From contig NZ_JADOUY010000001.1 of assembly GCF_015752285.1 (NCBI RefSeq), positions 1 to 64,000 of the forward strand: a DNA stretch of 64,000 nucleotides, read 5' to 3'. A program made the position numbers and the translations under genes. Shown here piece after piece: positions 52,725 to 61,362 of the stretch. Numbering within the stretch: position 1 is the first letter of the stretch; every line of letters starts with the position of its first letter. Origin of the DNA: Mycetocola_A sp015752285 (GTDB taxonomy: Bacteria; Actinomycetota; Actinomycetes; Actinomycetales; Microbacteriaceae). The notes beneath the pieces were generated by a model. The model saw only the letters and a list, made by a program, of their open reading frames with translations, did not search any database and was not told the DNA's origin.

Positions 52725-53756
52725 CTAGCGACCGCCCTCGATGCGACGATTCCTCTGCTGAACACCGGCGGTGCCATAGGGGTAGTCGTCCATCTGCGGC
52801 GCGCTGGCATCGGTCAGTCGCTGCAACTCGTCCGCGCTGAGATCGAGGTCGACCGCAGCCATGTTGTCGGTCAACTGCTCAACGGTTCGGGCACCGAGAA
52901 TCACCGAAGTGACCGCCGGCTGCGCACCGAGCCACGCCAGCGACACCTGCGACGCGGATGCCGTGTGCGCGTCAGCGATTTCGGTCACGGCATCGAGAAC
53001 GCGCCAGGTACGCTCGGCGGCGTTGCGGGCCTTCCACGCTTCCATGCCCCGTTCCGGGTTTTCGCCGAGCCGGGTTGACCCGGTCGGGGCGACGTCGCGC
53101 TCGTACTTGCCGCTGAGCCAGCCTCCTGCGAGCGGCGACCACGGCAGCAGCCCGATGCCGGCGTCGAGCGCGGCAGGAACGACCTCGTGCTCGATGTCGC
53201 GCACGAGCAGATTGTACTGGGGCTGCAGCGTCACCGGCGCGGTGAAGCCGCTGGCAGCGGCAACATGAACCGCCTTGGTCAGCTGCCAGCCCAGAAAGTT
53301 GGAGAACCCGTAGTACGAGATCTTTCCTGCGGTGACCGCGTCGTCGAGAAATCGGAGGGTCTCGTCGACGGGCGTCATGGCATCCCAGGCGTGCATCTGG
53401 TAGAGGTCGATGTGGTCGACCTGGAGCCGGGCGAGGGAGTCGTCGAGAGCCGCCCGAAGGTGCCGGCGAGACAGCCCGACGTCGTTGGGCCCGGTTCCCA
53501 TCGGAAAGCGGCCCTTCGTGGCGAGGACGATCTGCTGAGCCTCGGTCGGGTGTTTGGCGAGCCAGCGCCCGATGATCTCTTCTGACACGCCTGAGCTGTA
53601 GACGTCTGCGGTGTCGATGAAGGTTCCCCCAGCATCGATGAAGGCGGAGAGAATCGTTCCGGAGGTGGCCTCGTCGGCCTCCGCTCCGAATGTCATCGTG
53701 CCGAGTGCCTGCGCTGAAACGACGGCGCCGGACCGGCCGAGTGTGCGGTATTCCAT
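52725..53756 (-). CDS. Aldo/keto reductase, 343 aa
   Basis: A TIM-barrel NADPH oxidoreductase. Catalytic set: Asp in FIDTADVYSSG with Tyr, Lys in LATKGRF and His in YQMHAWD. GLLPWSPLAGGWLSGKYER and SVILGARTVEQLTDNM are cofactor-site landmarks. The family (YajO/YghZ-like) reduces small carbonyls. It is probably monocistronic. The stop is nine bases from the palindromic element. Confidence 0.94.
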   Translation of the reverse strand: MEYRTLGRSGAVVSAQALGTMTFGAEADEATSGTILSAFIDAGGTFIDTADVYSSGVSEEIIGRWLAKHPTEAQQIVLATKGRFPMGTGPNDVGLSRRHLRAALDDSLARLQVDHIDLYQMHAWDAMTPVDETLRFLDDAVTAGKISYYGFSNFLGWQLTKAVHVAAASGFTAPVTLQPQYNLLVRDIEHEVVPAALDAGIGLLPWSPLAGGWLSGKYERDVAPTGSTRLGENPERGMEAWKARNAAERTWRVLDAVTEIADAHTASASQVSLAWLGAQPAVTSVILGARTVEQLTDNMAAVDLDLSADELQRLTDASAPQMDDYPYGTAGVQQRNRRIEGGR

Positions 53757-53904
53757 GGAGCTCCCTTGATCGAGTGTTCGACACTACGCCTGCCTGCGAC
53801 CGAGGTCAGGGGACTCGACGGAGTGGGCCGGCTCTGCTAGCGGGCGCAGCATCCGCTCGCGACCTGCATGGCGGGCGAGGCGACGAGCGCCCCGCGGCAT
53901 CCGT

Positions 53905-54921
53905 CTACGCGTCCTGCGGAACCCGCACGGTCAGGCCGTTGGCCTTGATGCGCACCTTCACGGCCTTGGCGTCGCCCATGCCGTCTCCGTCGAGTTCAAT
54001 CTCTTCTGCCCGGCTGAGACGCATGGTCAGTGTCTTGCCCTTGACGTAGTTGAGGGCGTCGACATCCTTCGTCGGCATCTTGCGGCCGAGCGCTGTGCGG
54101 TGCAGTACGCCGTTCTCCCAGAGGATCTTGAACGAGATCTGCATCCAGTGGAAGATGTTCTCCGGTCGGAGGATGAGGATGTCGAAGAGCCCGTCGTCGA
54201 CCGCGGCGTCTGGCAGTAGCAGGACGTTGGCCTGCAGCGAACCGCAGTTGCCGACGATGATCGTGTGCGCACGCACCGACTTCGTCTTGGCCTCGTCGAG
54301 CTGGTAACGCACCCGCAGTTCGTTCTTGTCTGTCAGCGCTTTGAAAATCGCACCGACGTAGGCGAGCCACCCGACTTTGGCCTTGAGCTCCTCATCGGTG
54401 TTCGCGAGCATCTTCGCGTCGAGGCCCAGACCGGCCATAACGAGGAAGACGTGCTTGGTGAGAGAGTCGTCACCGTGACGGATGTCGATGAGTCCGAGGT
54501 CGACATCCCGGTCCTTGCCGGTGAAAGCGGAGTGGATCGAGTGCTCGAGGTCGTCGAGCGTGAGCTCGAGGTTGCGCGCGAGCAGGTTGCCGGTGCCAGA
54601 AGGCAGCAGGGCGAGTGAGGCATCGGTGTCGTGGATCGCTTCGGCGGCGGCACGGACGGTTCCGTCTCCACCGGCCACGATGACCATGTCGACGCCGGCT
54701 TCGATCGCCTTCTTCACTGCACCCTGGCCCGGGTCTTCGACGGAGGTCTCGAAGTAGAGGGTCTCTCCCCAACCAGCAGCCTTCTGCTCAGTCTCGACGA
54801 CTGCCTTGATGGCGTCGAGGTCGACCTTGATGGGGTTGTAGACCATTGCGGCCACCCGGGTGCGCGACGCCTGCGTCTCACTCGAAGAAGTCGTGTCGGT
54901 GGAGTCCGTCGTGTCGGTCAT
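53905..54921 (-). CDS. Diacylglycerol-kinase-family lipid kinase, 338 aa
   Basis: A DAGK catalytic-domain protein (YegS/BmrU-like). The ATP loop is GGDGTVR (84-90), followed by LLPSGTGNLLARNL; the C-terminal beta domain has DDGLFDILIL and ELDGDGMG. The N-terminal 20 residues are a Ser/Thr-rich tail. It probably phosphorylates a diacylglycerol or related lipid. A 40-bp palindrome lies between its start and the gene upstream. Confidence 0.92.
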   Translation of the reverse strand: MTDTTDSTDTTSSSETQASRTRVAAMVYNPIKVDLDAIKAVVETEQKAAGWGETLYFETSVEDPGQGAVKKAIEAGVDMVIVAGGDGTVRAAAEAIHDTDASLALLPSGTGNLLARNLELTLDDLEHSIHSAFTGKDRDVDLGLIDIRHGDDSLTKHVFLVMAGLGLDAKMLANTDEELKAKVGWLAYVGAIFKALTDKNELRVRYQLDEAKTKSVRAHTIIVGNCGSLQANVLLLPDAAVDDGLFDILILRPENIFHWMQISFKILWENGVLHRTALGRKMPTKDVDALNYVKGKTLTMRLSRAEEIELDGDGMGDAKAVKVRIKANGLTVRVPQDA

Positions 54922-54973
54922 GGGATCAGCTTACTTTCCGGCTTCGGTCACGTGAGGGGGGTAGAACAGGGAT

Positions 54974-55013
54974 GCGGTAAGCCGTCTCGACACCGGCCAA
55001 GACGGCTTACCGC
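54974..55013. repeat. 40-bp intergenic hairpin
   Basis: GCGGTAAGCCGTCT (54974-54987) pairs perfectly with AGACGGCTTACCGC (55000-55013) across a 12-base loop. No T-run on either strand. It lies between the lipid kinase start and the small membrane protein stop, so it may be an operator or processing site. Confidence 0.85.
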
Positions 55014-55041
55014 ACAGCGACCATGAGGTCGCCGGGTCTGA

Positions 55042-55311
55042 CTAGTTGCGGTTGTCGCGCGAGCGGTGACCGGCCTTGGCGATGCCACGGCTGAGGATGT
55101 ACGCGACGGTCACGAAGGCAACATACTGCCATGCGTGGTCAGCGCCGAAGCCCTGTCCGTCTTCGCCGTTGTCGACCATGGCCGAGGAGATGAGGATGGC
55201 CAGGGATACGACGATCCAGGCCCAGAACTCGGTGGTCTTGAATGCGGACTTCTCCACGATGCGACGGGCGGTGGTGTGCTCGTTGTGCGTGGTGTTGGTG
55301 TTGTTTGTCAT
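55042..55311 (-). CDS. Small two-span membrane protein, 89 aa
   Basis: A hydrophilic Thr/Asn/His-rich N-terminus, helices at about 28-45 and 61-76, and a basic tail. The ATG at 55311 has an AGGAGAT site. Homologues are common near this position in actinobacterial genomes as hypothetical proteins. Function unknown. Confidence 0.75.
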   Translation of the reverse strand: MTNNTNTTHNEHTTARRIVEKSAFKTTEFWAWIVVSLAILISSAMVDNGEDGQGFGADHAWQYVAFVTVAYILSRGIAKAGHRSRDNRN

Positions 55312-55461
55312 GGTGATCTCCTGACTGGGGGACGGAGATTATCCGTACGAGGCCCGTGCAGTTGCCCGGGCCTCGGAAAGCTTATGCAGAAGGCCGGAGA
55401 CCACCAATAAGGGGCAGGGGCATTGACTTTGAGCGTGCGCAGCTCGTTTTTTCGGCGTCGG

Positions 55462-56076
55462 TCAGCGCACGGGGCCGAGCGCCCCGGCCGACTCCTGCAG
55501 GTAGCACACGCCGCACAGTGACTCGTAGGTGACCTCGACGCCGTCGATCGCGACCTGGTCGCCGTCGAAGATGAACCGCTCACCGACCCGGCGCCCGTTG
55601 AAGAGCGCCTTGCGGCCGCAGCGGCAGATCGTCTTGAGTTCTTCGAGGCTGTGTGCGACCTCGAGCAGACGCCGGCTTCCTGGAAAGGCCACCGTCTGGA
55701 AGTCGGTGCGGATGCCGTACGCCAGCACCGGAATCCCCTCGAGCAGGGCAATGCGCAACAGGTCGTTCACCTGTGCGTCGGTGAGGAACTGCGCCTCGTC
55801 GATGAGCAGGCAACTCACATCTGCGCCGTGAACCGCGAGCGCCTCTGCGCGGTGATGTTGAAAGAGGGCGTAGGCGTCGGCATCCGGTTCGATGACGTAA
55901 TCCACCGGGCGGGTGACGCCGAGTCGGCTCTCGATGCTCGACTCCGCCTTCGTGTCGATCGCCGGTTTGGCAAGCAGCACGTGATGCCCGCGCTCCTCAT
56001 AGTTGAACGCCGCCTGCAAAAGTGCCGTGCTCTTGCCGGAGTTCATCGCGCCATAGCGGAAGTAGAGTTTTGCCAC
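55462..56076 (-). CDS. tdk: Thymidine kinase, 204 aa
   Basis: Type II thymidine kinase, which salvages thymidine with ATP. The P-loop is GAMNSGKST (residues 9-17), Walker B region LLIDEAQFL with the base Glu, the lasso region follows, and four zinc-binding cysteines are in CRCG and CGVC. Length is normal. Its start is 19 bp from the glycosyltransferase stop, so the two genes may share a transcript. Confidence 0.96.
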   Translation of the reverse strand: MAKLYFRYGAMNSGKSTALLQAAFNYEERGHHVLLAKPAIDTKAESSIESRLGVTRPVDYVIEPDADAYALFQHHRAEALAVHGADVSCLLIDEAQFLTDAQVNDLLRIALLEGIPVLAYGIRTDFQTVAFPGSRRLLEVAHSLEELKTICRCGRKALFNGRRVGERFIFDGDQVAIDGVEVTYESLCGVCYLQESAGALGPVR

Positions 56077-56095
56077 GGCTTGAGTTTAGCGGCGC

Positions 56096-57361
56096 CTATG
56101 AGACGGCGGCGTCGCTGCCCCAGGTGGACGACAGCTGTTCGGATGGCTGCCCGTAGTACCCATCGACCGGTCGATCCATTGCGATCCGATAGGCCTTGAC
56201 GAGCACCCGACCGGCCACAGACCAGGTGAGAAGCTGGGCTTCGGCGAGCGCCGCCGAGCGCAGCTGACGGCGGGCCTTCTCCTGATCGAACAGCAACTCG
56301 ATGTGGGCGGTGAGCGTGGCCACGTCACCCGGATCGTGCACGAGTCCGTTGACGCCGTGTTCGACGACGGCTCCGCTGGCCGACGACACGAGGGGGATCA
56401 CGCCGGCGCCCTGGGCCTCGTACGTGACGAGGGCGCTGCCCTCCTCAACGCTCGGCAGCAGCAGAACGTCGGCCTTCGCGTACGCGGCTCCTGGTTTCTC
56501 GGTCGGGCCGCAGACGGTGACGGACGGGTGCGCGAGCGATGCACGAAGCAACTCACGGTAGTCGGGGTCGAACGCCCCGTAGATCAGCAGTCGACCGGTT
56601 GCGCTCGCCCGGGACGCCAGCCACGCCTCGAGGGCGTAATGCAGCCCTTTGCGCGGGACTCCCCGACCGACGAAGACGGCGGTGAATGGATGGTTCGCTT
56701 CGCGGACAGGGACACGGATGTTCGCGGGGTCGAACCCGTACTGGTGCCGGATCAGGCGGTTCTGTTCGTAGCCGCGCGCCAGGAACGAGCGCTCGACGGC
56801 ATCCGATGGAACAAGCAGCGCCGTCGCCGCGGCGTATTCACGCTCCTCGAGTTCAATCCGGTCACCCTCACCGAATTTGGCCCAGGCCGACGGGATCGCG
56901 AGGCCCAGCCGGGCGTATTCGCGGCTCACCACGGTGCAGGCGTTGGTCAGGTGCGTGGTCGGAGCCTCACGGATGCCGGTGACACCGATCCGGTTCGCGA
57001 GTTCGAGTGTGCGCGCCGCGGCGAGGGGCCAGGTGTGCACGATGTCGAACTCCCCAGCCGCCAGTACCCGGCGAGCGCGGAAGTCGTGCCACGCGTAGGC
57101 ACGCGCACGACCGATCGTGCGCTCAGGAATGCCCCGGCCGACAAGGTCGAGTGACCGCACGATCGAACGGATGCCGGGCATCGGCCGAGCGACGCTCGCT
57201 GCGACGAGTGTGACCTCGTGCCCGGCCCGAACGAGTTCATCGACCTGATGCCAGGCGATCGCCCCGAACCCTGGACCGCCGAAGGCACCGGGAAAACTGT
57301 AGAGAACCGAGAGCGTCCCGGATCTTCTGTTGGAACCAACTGCTGCACCCACAGCGACCAT
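56096..57361 (-). CDS. GT4-family glycosyltransferase, about 421 aa
   Basis: The N-terminal half has FPGAFGGPGFGAIAWHQVDELVRAGHEVTL, typical of GT4, and the C-terminal half has AVFVGRGVPRKGLHYALEAW and VLLLPSVEEGSALVTYEAQGAGVIPLVSS with the E-x7-E-like pair. It is far from the exopolysaccharide locus and probably belongs to another glycan or glycolipid. The start is ATG 57361, though the ribosome site GGAGGG is close to it and a GTG at 57352 is possible. Confidence 0.88.
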   Translation of the reverse strand: MVAVGAAVGSNRRSGTLSVLYSFPGAFGGPGFGAIAWHQVDELVRAGHEVTLVAASVARPMPGIRSIVRSLDLVGRGIPERTIGRARAYAWHDFRARRVLAAGEFDIVHTWPLAAARTLELANRIGVTGIREAPTTHLTNACTVVSREYARLGLAIPSAWAKFGEGDRIELEEREYAAATALLVPSDAVERSFLARGYEQNRLIRHQYGFDPANIRVPVREANHPFTAVFVGRGVPRKGLHYALEAWLASRASATGRLLIYGAFDPDYRELLRASLAHPSVTVCGPTEKPGAAYAKADVLLLPSVEEGSALVTYEAQGAGVIPLVSSASGAVVEHGVNGLVHDPGDVATLTAHIELLFDQEKARRQLRSAALAEAQLLTWSVAGRVLVKAYRIAMDRPVDGYYGQPSEQLSSTWGSDAAVS

Positions 57362-57600
57362 CACCCTCCGACACCGAGAGGGTGTCACCATGCCGATACG
57401 GTGCAAGGGACACACGCATCACCGAGGCATCTGGCGAGACCCCCCGTTCGGGTAAGGATACCTCCGCTGATGAGGATTGCTCAACACTTGCCCGGAGGGG
57501 GTTCCCCCAAAGAGGGGACCGGTGCTAGGGCCAGATCCGCTTGAGGGCGGGCCTCATATCAAGCGTCGAGTGAGGCTCGCAGTCGGGCGCGCGGAGCCGG

Positions 57601-59079
57601 TCAGTGCGTGATCGCGAGCGCCTCACCGGTCTTTGCGAGCACGGCCTGCGCCTGCGTCGGGTTGTCGTTGAGCGTCGTTCCGTAGCTCGGGATGAGCGCG
57701 GTGATCTGCGGCTCCCACGAGGGGAACTCTTTGGGGAAGCATTTCTTCAGCACGTCGAGCATGATCGGAACAGCGGTCGATGCTCCCGGGGACGCTCCGA
57801 GGAGCCCGGCGATGCTGCCGTCGCCGGCGGCGATGACCTCAGTGCCGAACTGGAGAACGCCGCCTTTCTTCTCGTCCTTCTTCATCACCTGGGCGCGCTG
57901 GCCTGCCGTGATGAGGTACCAGTCCTCGGGCTTGGCCGTCGGCATGAAGTCCTGCAGTGAGCGGAACTTCTTCGCCTTGCTCGCGAGGAGTTCACCGATG
58001 AGGTAGCTGATGAGGCTCGGGTTGTCTTTCGCGACCGCGAGCATCGGCAGGAGGTTCGACGGACGCACCTGCGTCACGATGTCGAGAATCGAGCCGTTCT
58101 TGAGGAACTTGGGGCTGAAGCCGGCGTACGGGCCGAAGAGCAGGCTGGTGTCGCCGTCGACGACGCGTGCATCGAGGTGCGGAACCGACATCGGTGGGGC
58201 GCCGACCGCAGCCTGGCTGTACACCTTGGCCTGGTGCTCGGCGACGATCTTCGGGTTGTCCGTGCGCAGGAACTGACCCGAGATCGGGAAGACCCCATAA
58301 CCCTTGATCTCAGGAATCCCGGATTTCTGCAGCAGCTTGAGCGCCCAGCCTCCCGCGCCGACGAACACGAATCGTGCGCGCATCTCGCCGGGCGTCTTGC
58401 CCACGAGCTGGCGGTGGCTGATGAGCCATGTTCCGTCTTTCTGCTTCTTCAGTCCGCGGACCTCGGTGTTGAGGCGGAGGGTCGCGCCGGCATCGGTCGT
58501 CGCTTCCATCAGCTGGTGGGTCAGCGAGCCGAAGTCGACGTCGGTGCCCGATGCCACGCGGGTGGCCGCGAACGGCTCGCCCTTGAGACGCTTCTTCATG
58601 AGGAGGGGTGCCCACTTGTGGATGACGCGGGAGTCTTCGGAGTACTCGATGTCGCTGAACAGCGGCTGCTGCTTGAGGATGTTGTAGCGCTCACGCAGAT
58701 AGCGCACGTTCTTCTCACCTTGTACGAAGGTCATGTGCGGGGTCGAGTTGATGAAGGTGGAGGGGTCGCGCAGGATGCCGCGCGCCACGAGCGAGGACCA
58801 GAACTGGCGGCTGAGCTGGAACTGCTCGTTGATGCTGATCGCCTTGGCCGGGTCGATCGAACCGTCTTTGCCCTCGGGCATGTAGTTGAGTTCACACAGG
58901 GCGGCGTGGCCAGTGCCCGCGTTGTTCCACGGGTTGGAGCTCTCCTCGGCGACGTCGCCGAGGCGTTCGAAAATCTCGATGGTCCAGTCCGGCTGGAGCT
59001 GCTTGATGAGGGATGCGAGCGTCGCGCTCATGATGCCGCCACCGATGAGTGCGACATCCACCGGGCTGGAAGAGGTCAT
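57601..59079 (-). CDS. mqo: Malate:quinone oxidoreductase, 492 aa
   Basis: A membrane-associated FAD enzyme that oxidises malate to oxaloacetate and passes electrons to the quinone pool. FAD motif: LIGGGIMSATLASLI (about residues 11-25), with WNNAGTGHAALCELNY and FVGAGGWALKLLQKSG as family landmarks and LLGASPGASTAVPIML near the C-terminus. Length is normal. It is preceded by a 235-bp region containing palindromic repeats and appears monocistronic. Confidence 0.97.
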   Translation of the reverse strand: MTSSSPVDVALIGGGIMSATLASLIKQLQPDWTIEIFERLGDVAEESSNPWNNAGTGHAALCELNYMPEGKDGSIDPAKAISINEQFQLSRQFWSSLVARGILRDPSTFINSTPHMTFVQGEKNVRYLRERYNILKQQPLFSDIEYSEDSRVIHKWAPLLMKKRLKGEPFAATRVASGTDVDFGSLTHQLMEATTDAGATLRLNTEVRGLKKQKDGTWLISHRQLVGKTPGEMRARFVFVGAGGWALKLLQKSGIPEIKGYGVFPISGQFLRTDNPKIVAEHQAKVYSQAAVGAPPMSVPHLDARVVDGDTSLLFGPYAGFSPKFLKNGSILDIVTQVRPSNLLPMLAVAKDNPSLISYLIGELLASKAKKFRSLQDFMPTAKPEDWYLITAGQRAQVMKKDEKKGGVLQFGTEVIAAGDGSIAGLLGASPGASTAVPIMLDVLKKCFPKEFPSWEPQITALIPSYGTTLNDNPTQAQAVLAKTGEALAITH

Positions 59080-59165
59080 GGTTCTAGCTTATGCTGCGGC
59101 GGTGACGGCGCTGGCCCGGGCGGGTGCCTCGCGTCACGCCCGACAGGCGTAAACGGGGTTGTGTA

Positions 59166-59216
59166 ACGCTCGACAGGCTGATCCGCCCCTTTTGAGACGG
59201 CACACCTGTTGAGCGT
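59166..59216. repeat. Palindromic element CACGCTCAACAGG, copy 2
   Basis: ACGCTCGACAGG (59166-59177) faces CCTGTTGAGCGT (59205-59216) with one mismatch. The spacer has CCGCCCCTTTTGAG, like copy 1. A further half-arm, GTCACGCCCGACAGG, lies at 59133-59147. Confidence 0.8.
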
Positions 59217-59314
59217 GACACCGCCCAGTCCTGCACACACGTGAGCTGCGGCAAGATGCTCCACCGGTTACCCCTAGCTCCCCACGCTCGGACCACAACT
59301 CTCATACTCAGGTC

Positions 59315-60166
59315 ATGACCCGCGACCTCCTGTTCGATATGCGCCGATTCGGCAATCTCGCACGGCGTAGCCAACTCGTCGAACTCGGCTATACGGTGCG
59401 GCAAATCCGAAATGCCATGACCGACGAACAGCTCACCATCGTGCGCCGGCCTTGGCTCGCGGCCCGAGCCGCCCACCCTGAAGCCGTCCGCGCCGTCCGC
59501 CTCGGCGGCAAGCTTGCCGCGGCATCAGCCCTGCGAAGTTACGGGGTGTGGGTGAGCCGCAACTCGGGCCTGTGGGTGCAGGCTTCGTCGCAGTCCAGCC
59601 GCCTTCCGCCGGTTCGTCGAGGCGAGCACCGCATCACAGCCCCGGAATGGTTCGAGCACGTGACCGACGTTCAGTGGCGTGTCTCCGTGCCAGACGCGCT
59701 CGTGCAGGCTATTCGCAACGAGGAGACTCCGGATGCCATCGCCTCCCTGGAGAGCGCACGCTACCAGGGGCTGATCGATGACGCGCTCGTCCGCGACATC
59801 GCCAACCTGGTGCCGCACCGGAAGAGACGCACACTCGAACGCTCTCGACGCGGCGCCATGTCTGGCATCGAGACTCTGTTCCGCCTCGCCGCAGAAGCGC
59901 AGGGCTGGCGAGTGGATATTCAGGTGTTCATCCGGGGAGTCGGCCATGTCGACGTGCTCATCGACGGTTGGTTGGTGATCGAGCTCGACGGAGGAACCCA
60001 CGCCGACATCAACCAGATGCACGTCGACCGGCAGCGCGACACAGAGCTCATTCTCCTGGGCTACCGGTACCACCGGTTCGATCACCCGCAGCTGATGGGT
60101 TCCATGGACCGTTGCATCGAGGTCGTACGGCTCATTCTCGCCCACGGTCGCCCGGTTGGGCGCTGA
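59315..60166 (+). CDS. DUF559 (Vsr-like) endonuclease-fold protein, 283 aa
   Basis: The N-terminal part (about 1-75, with QLVELGYTVRQIRNAM) resembles an AbiEi-type winged helix. The C-terminal part (about 185-275) has VDVLIDGWLVIELDGGTHADINQMHVDRQRD, the D-x(n)-E-x-D-G core of DUF559 nucleases of the Vsr fold. Such proteins are frequent in actinobacteria and are often wrongly called toxin-antitoxin members; no toxin partner is adjacent. Function unproven. It starts with ATG 59315. Confidence 0.85.
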   Translation: MTRDLLFDMRRFGNLARRSQLVELGYTVRQIRNAMTDEQLTIVRRPWLAARAAHPEAVRAVRLGGKLAAASALRSYGVWVSRNSGLWVQASSQSSRLPPVRRGEHRITAPEWFEHVTDVQWRVSVPDALVQAIRNEETPDAIASLESARYQGLIDDALVRDIANLVPHRKRRTLERSRRGAMSGIETLFRLAAEAQGWRVDIQVFIRGVGHVDVLIDGWLVIELDGGTHADINQMHVDRQRDTELILLGYRYHRFDHPQLMGSMDRCIEVVRLILAHGRPVGR

Positions 60167-60181
60167 CGGTGCCCGTTCGCG

Positions 60182-61360
60182 CTAGGTGACCGGCTGCATC
60201 TTGATGCGATTGCCCCCGGCGGCACGCGCGTCGCGCACCAGCCGGTGCGCCTCGGTCGTGAGCGCCTCGATGTCTGGTTCTCCACCGTCGAGCTTGATGA
60301 CTCCCCAACTGACGCTGAGCCGCAGCCCGCTCGCCGGTTCGATGGGCGACTCGACCAGAGCGGCACGAACGTCGTCGAGGATGCCGTGCACCTGTTCAAG
60401 GCTCTCAGCGTGGATGATCGCGGTGAACCGGCCAGCCTGGCGGTCGCCGAGAAGCGCCGTCGCCGGCAGGTGATCGTGAAGGATCGACATGAACGACACG
60501 ATCGCTCCGTCACCGAACGAACGACCGAATGCGGTGTTCATGTCCTCGAGGTTGTCGATCTCAGCTCCGACGAAAAAGGTGCGTTCGCCGACCCGGTTGG
60601 CACGGCGCACCCGGTCGACCGCGGCGGAGACGAAAAGCGGACCGGGGAGGATGCCGTTCCAGCCGATCTGCTCGACCTCGAGACGGCTGTCCGCGGCCAC
60701 GTGGTCCGCCCGAAGAATCGACATCGAGGTCGACGCGACGATGACGAAAAGGATCGTGACGAACGTCGTCACCTCGGTTCCGAAGAAGTCCCGGAACAGC
60801 TCGCTCTCCGGAGACGCGACGATGAAGACCACTCCCCGTGTCGCGTAGTAGGCACCGACGATCAGCATGAGTGAGGCAAGGATGCGTGCATTCAGTTTGC
60901 GGCGCATCCGCCCGGTCAGCGCTTCGATGCCCGCGAGCGTTGCGAACAGCGCCACCCCGAACAGCATGACGACGCCCCCTGCCCAGTCGCCGCCGTCTGG
61001 GCCCTGAACAGCAGCGGCGACGCCGGTCAGCCCTGCGCCGACCGCGACGATGAGAAACCGCGACGACCGTCCGTTGAAGAGACGGGAACCGTCCCACACG
61101 CATCCCATTGCGAGAACGAGGGAGCCGTTTCCGACGGCGATCGCCCACCATGCGGCCGGGGTCGCTCCCCACACCGCGAAGGAGACCGTCGTGAGGATGC
61201 CTGCGGTGAAGGCCGCACTCCACAGGCGTCCGGGCGGATCGTTGCGCCCGAACACCGTGTTCACGATGAAGGAGACCCCACAGATCGCGACGATCATTCC
61301 GCTCGTGATCAGGAGGGTCTGCAAATCGAACACCGACGAGGCATTGGTCGCTGAGTCCAT
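60182..61360 (-). CDS. Membrane protein with degenerate GGDEF domain, 392 aa
   Basis: Six or seven helices in the first 220 residues are followed by a GGDEF-fold domain (about 255-385; FFVGAEIDNLEDMNTAFGRSFGD matches the first GGDEF motif). The signature itself is replaced by LGDRQAGRF, so c-di-GMP synthesis is not expected; it may bind nucleotide or partner proteins. It starts two bases after the histidine kinase stop, so the two form one operon. Confidence 0.85.
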   Translation of the reverse strand: MDSATNASSVFDLQTLLITSGMIVAICGVSFIVNTVFGRNDPPGRLWSAAFTAGILTTVSFAVWGATPAAWWAIAVGNGSLVLAMGCVWDGSRLFNGRSSRFLIVAVGAGLTGVAAAVQGPDGGDWAGGVVMLFGVALFATLAGIEALTGRMRRKLNARILASLMLIVGAYYATRGVVFIVASPESELFRDFFGTEVTTFVTILFVIVASTSMSILRADHVAADSRLEVEQIGWNGILPGPLFVSAAVDRVRRANRVGERTFFVGAEIDNLEDMNTAFGRSFGDGAIVSFMSILHDHLPATALLGDRQAGRFTAIIHAESLEQVHGILDDVRAALVESPIEPASGLRLSVSWGVIKLDGGEPDIEALTTEAHRLVRDARAAGGNRIKMQPVT

Positions 61361-61362
61361 GG

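Noticed and set aside
59315..60166. Type IV toxin-antitoxin (AbiE) system
   Set aside because: The AbiEi-like part is weak, the nuclease-like DUF559 domain dominates and there is no AbiEii toxin gene next to it.
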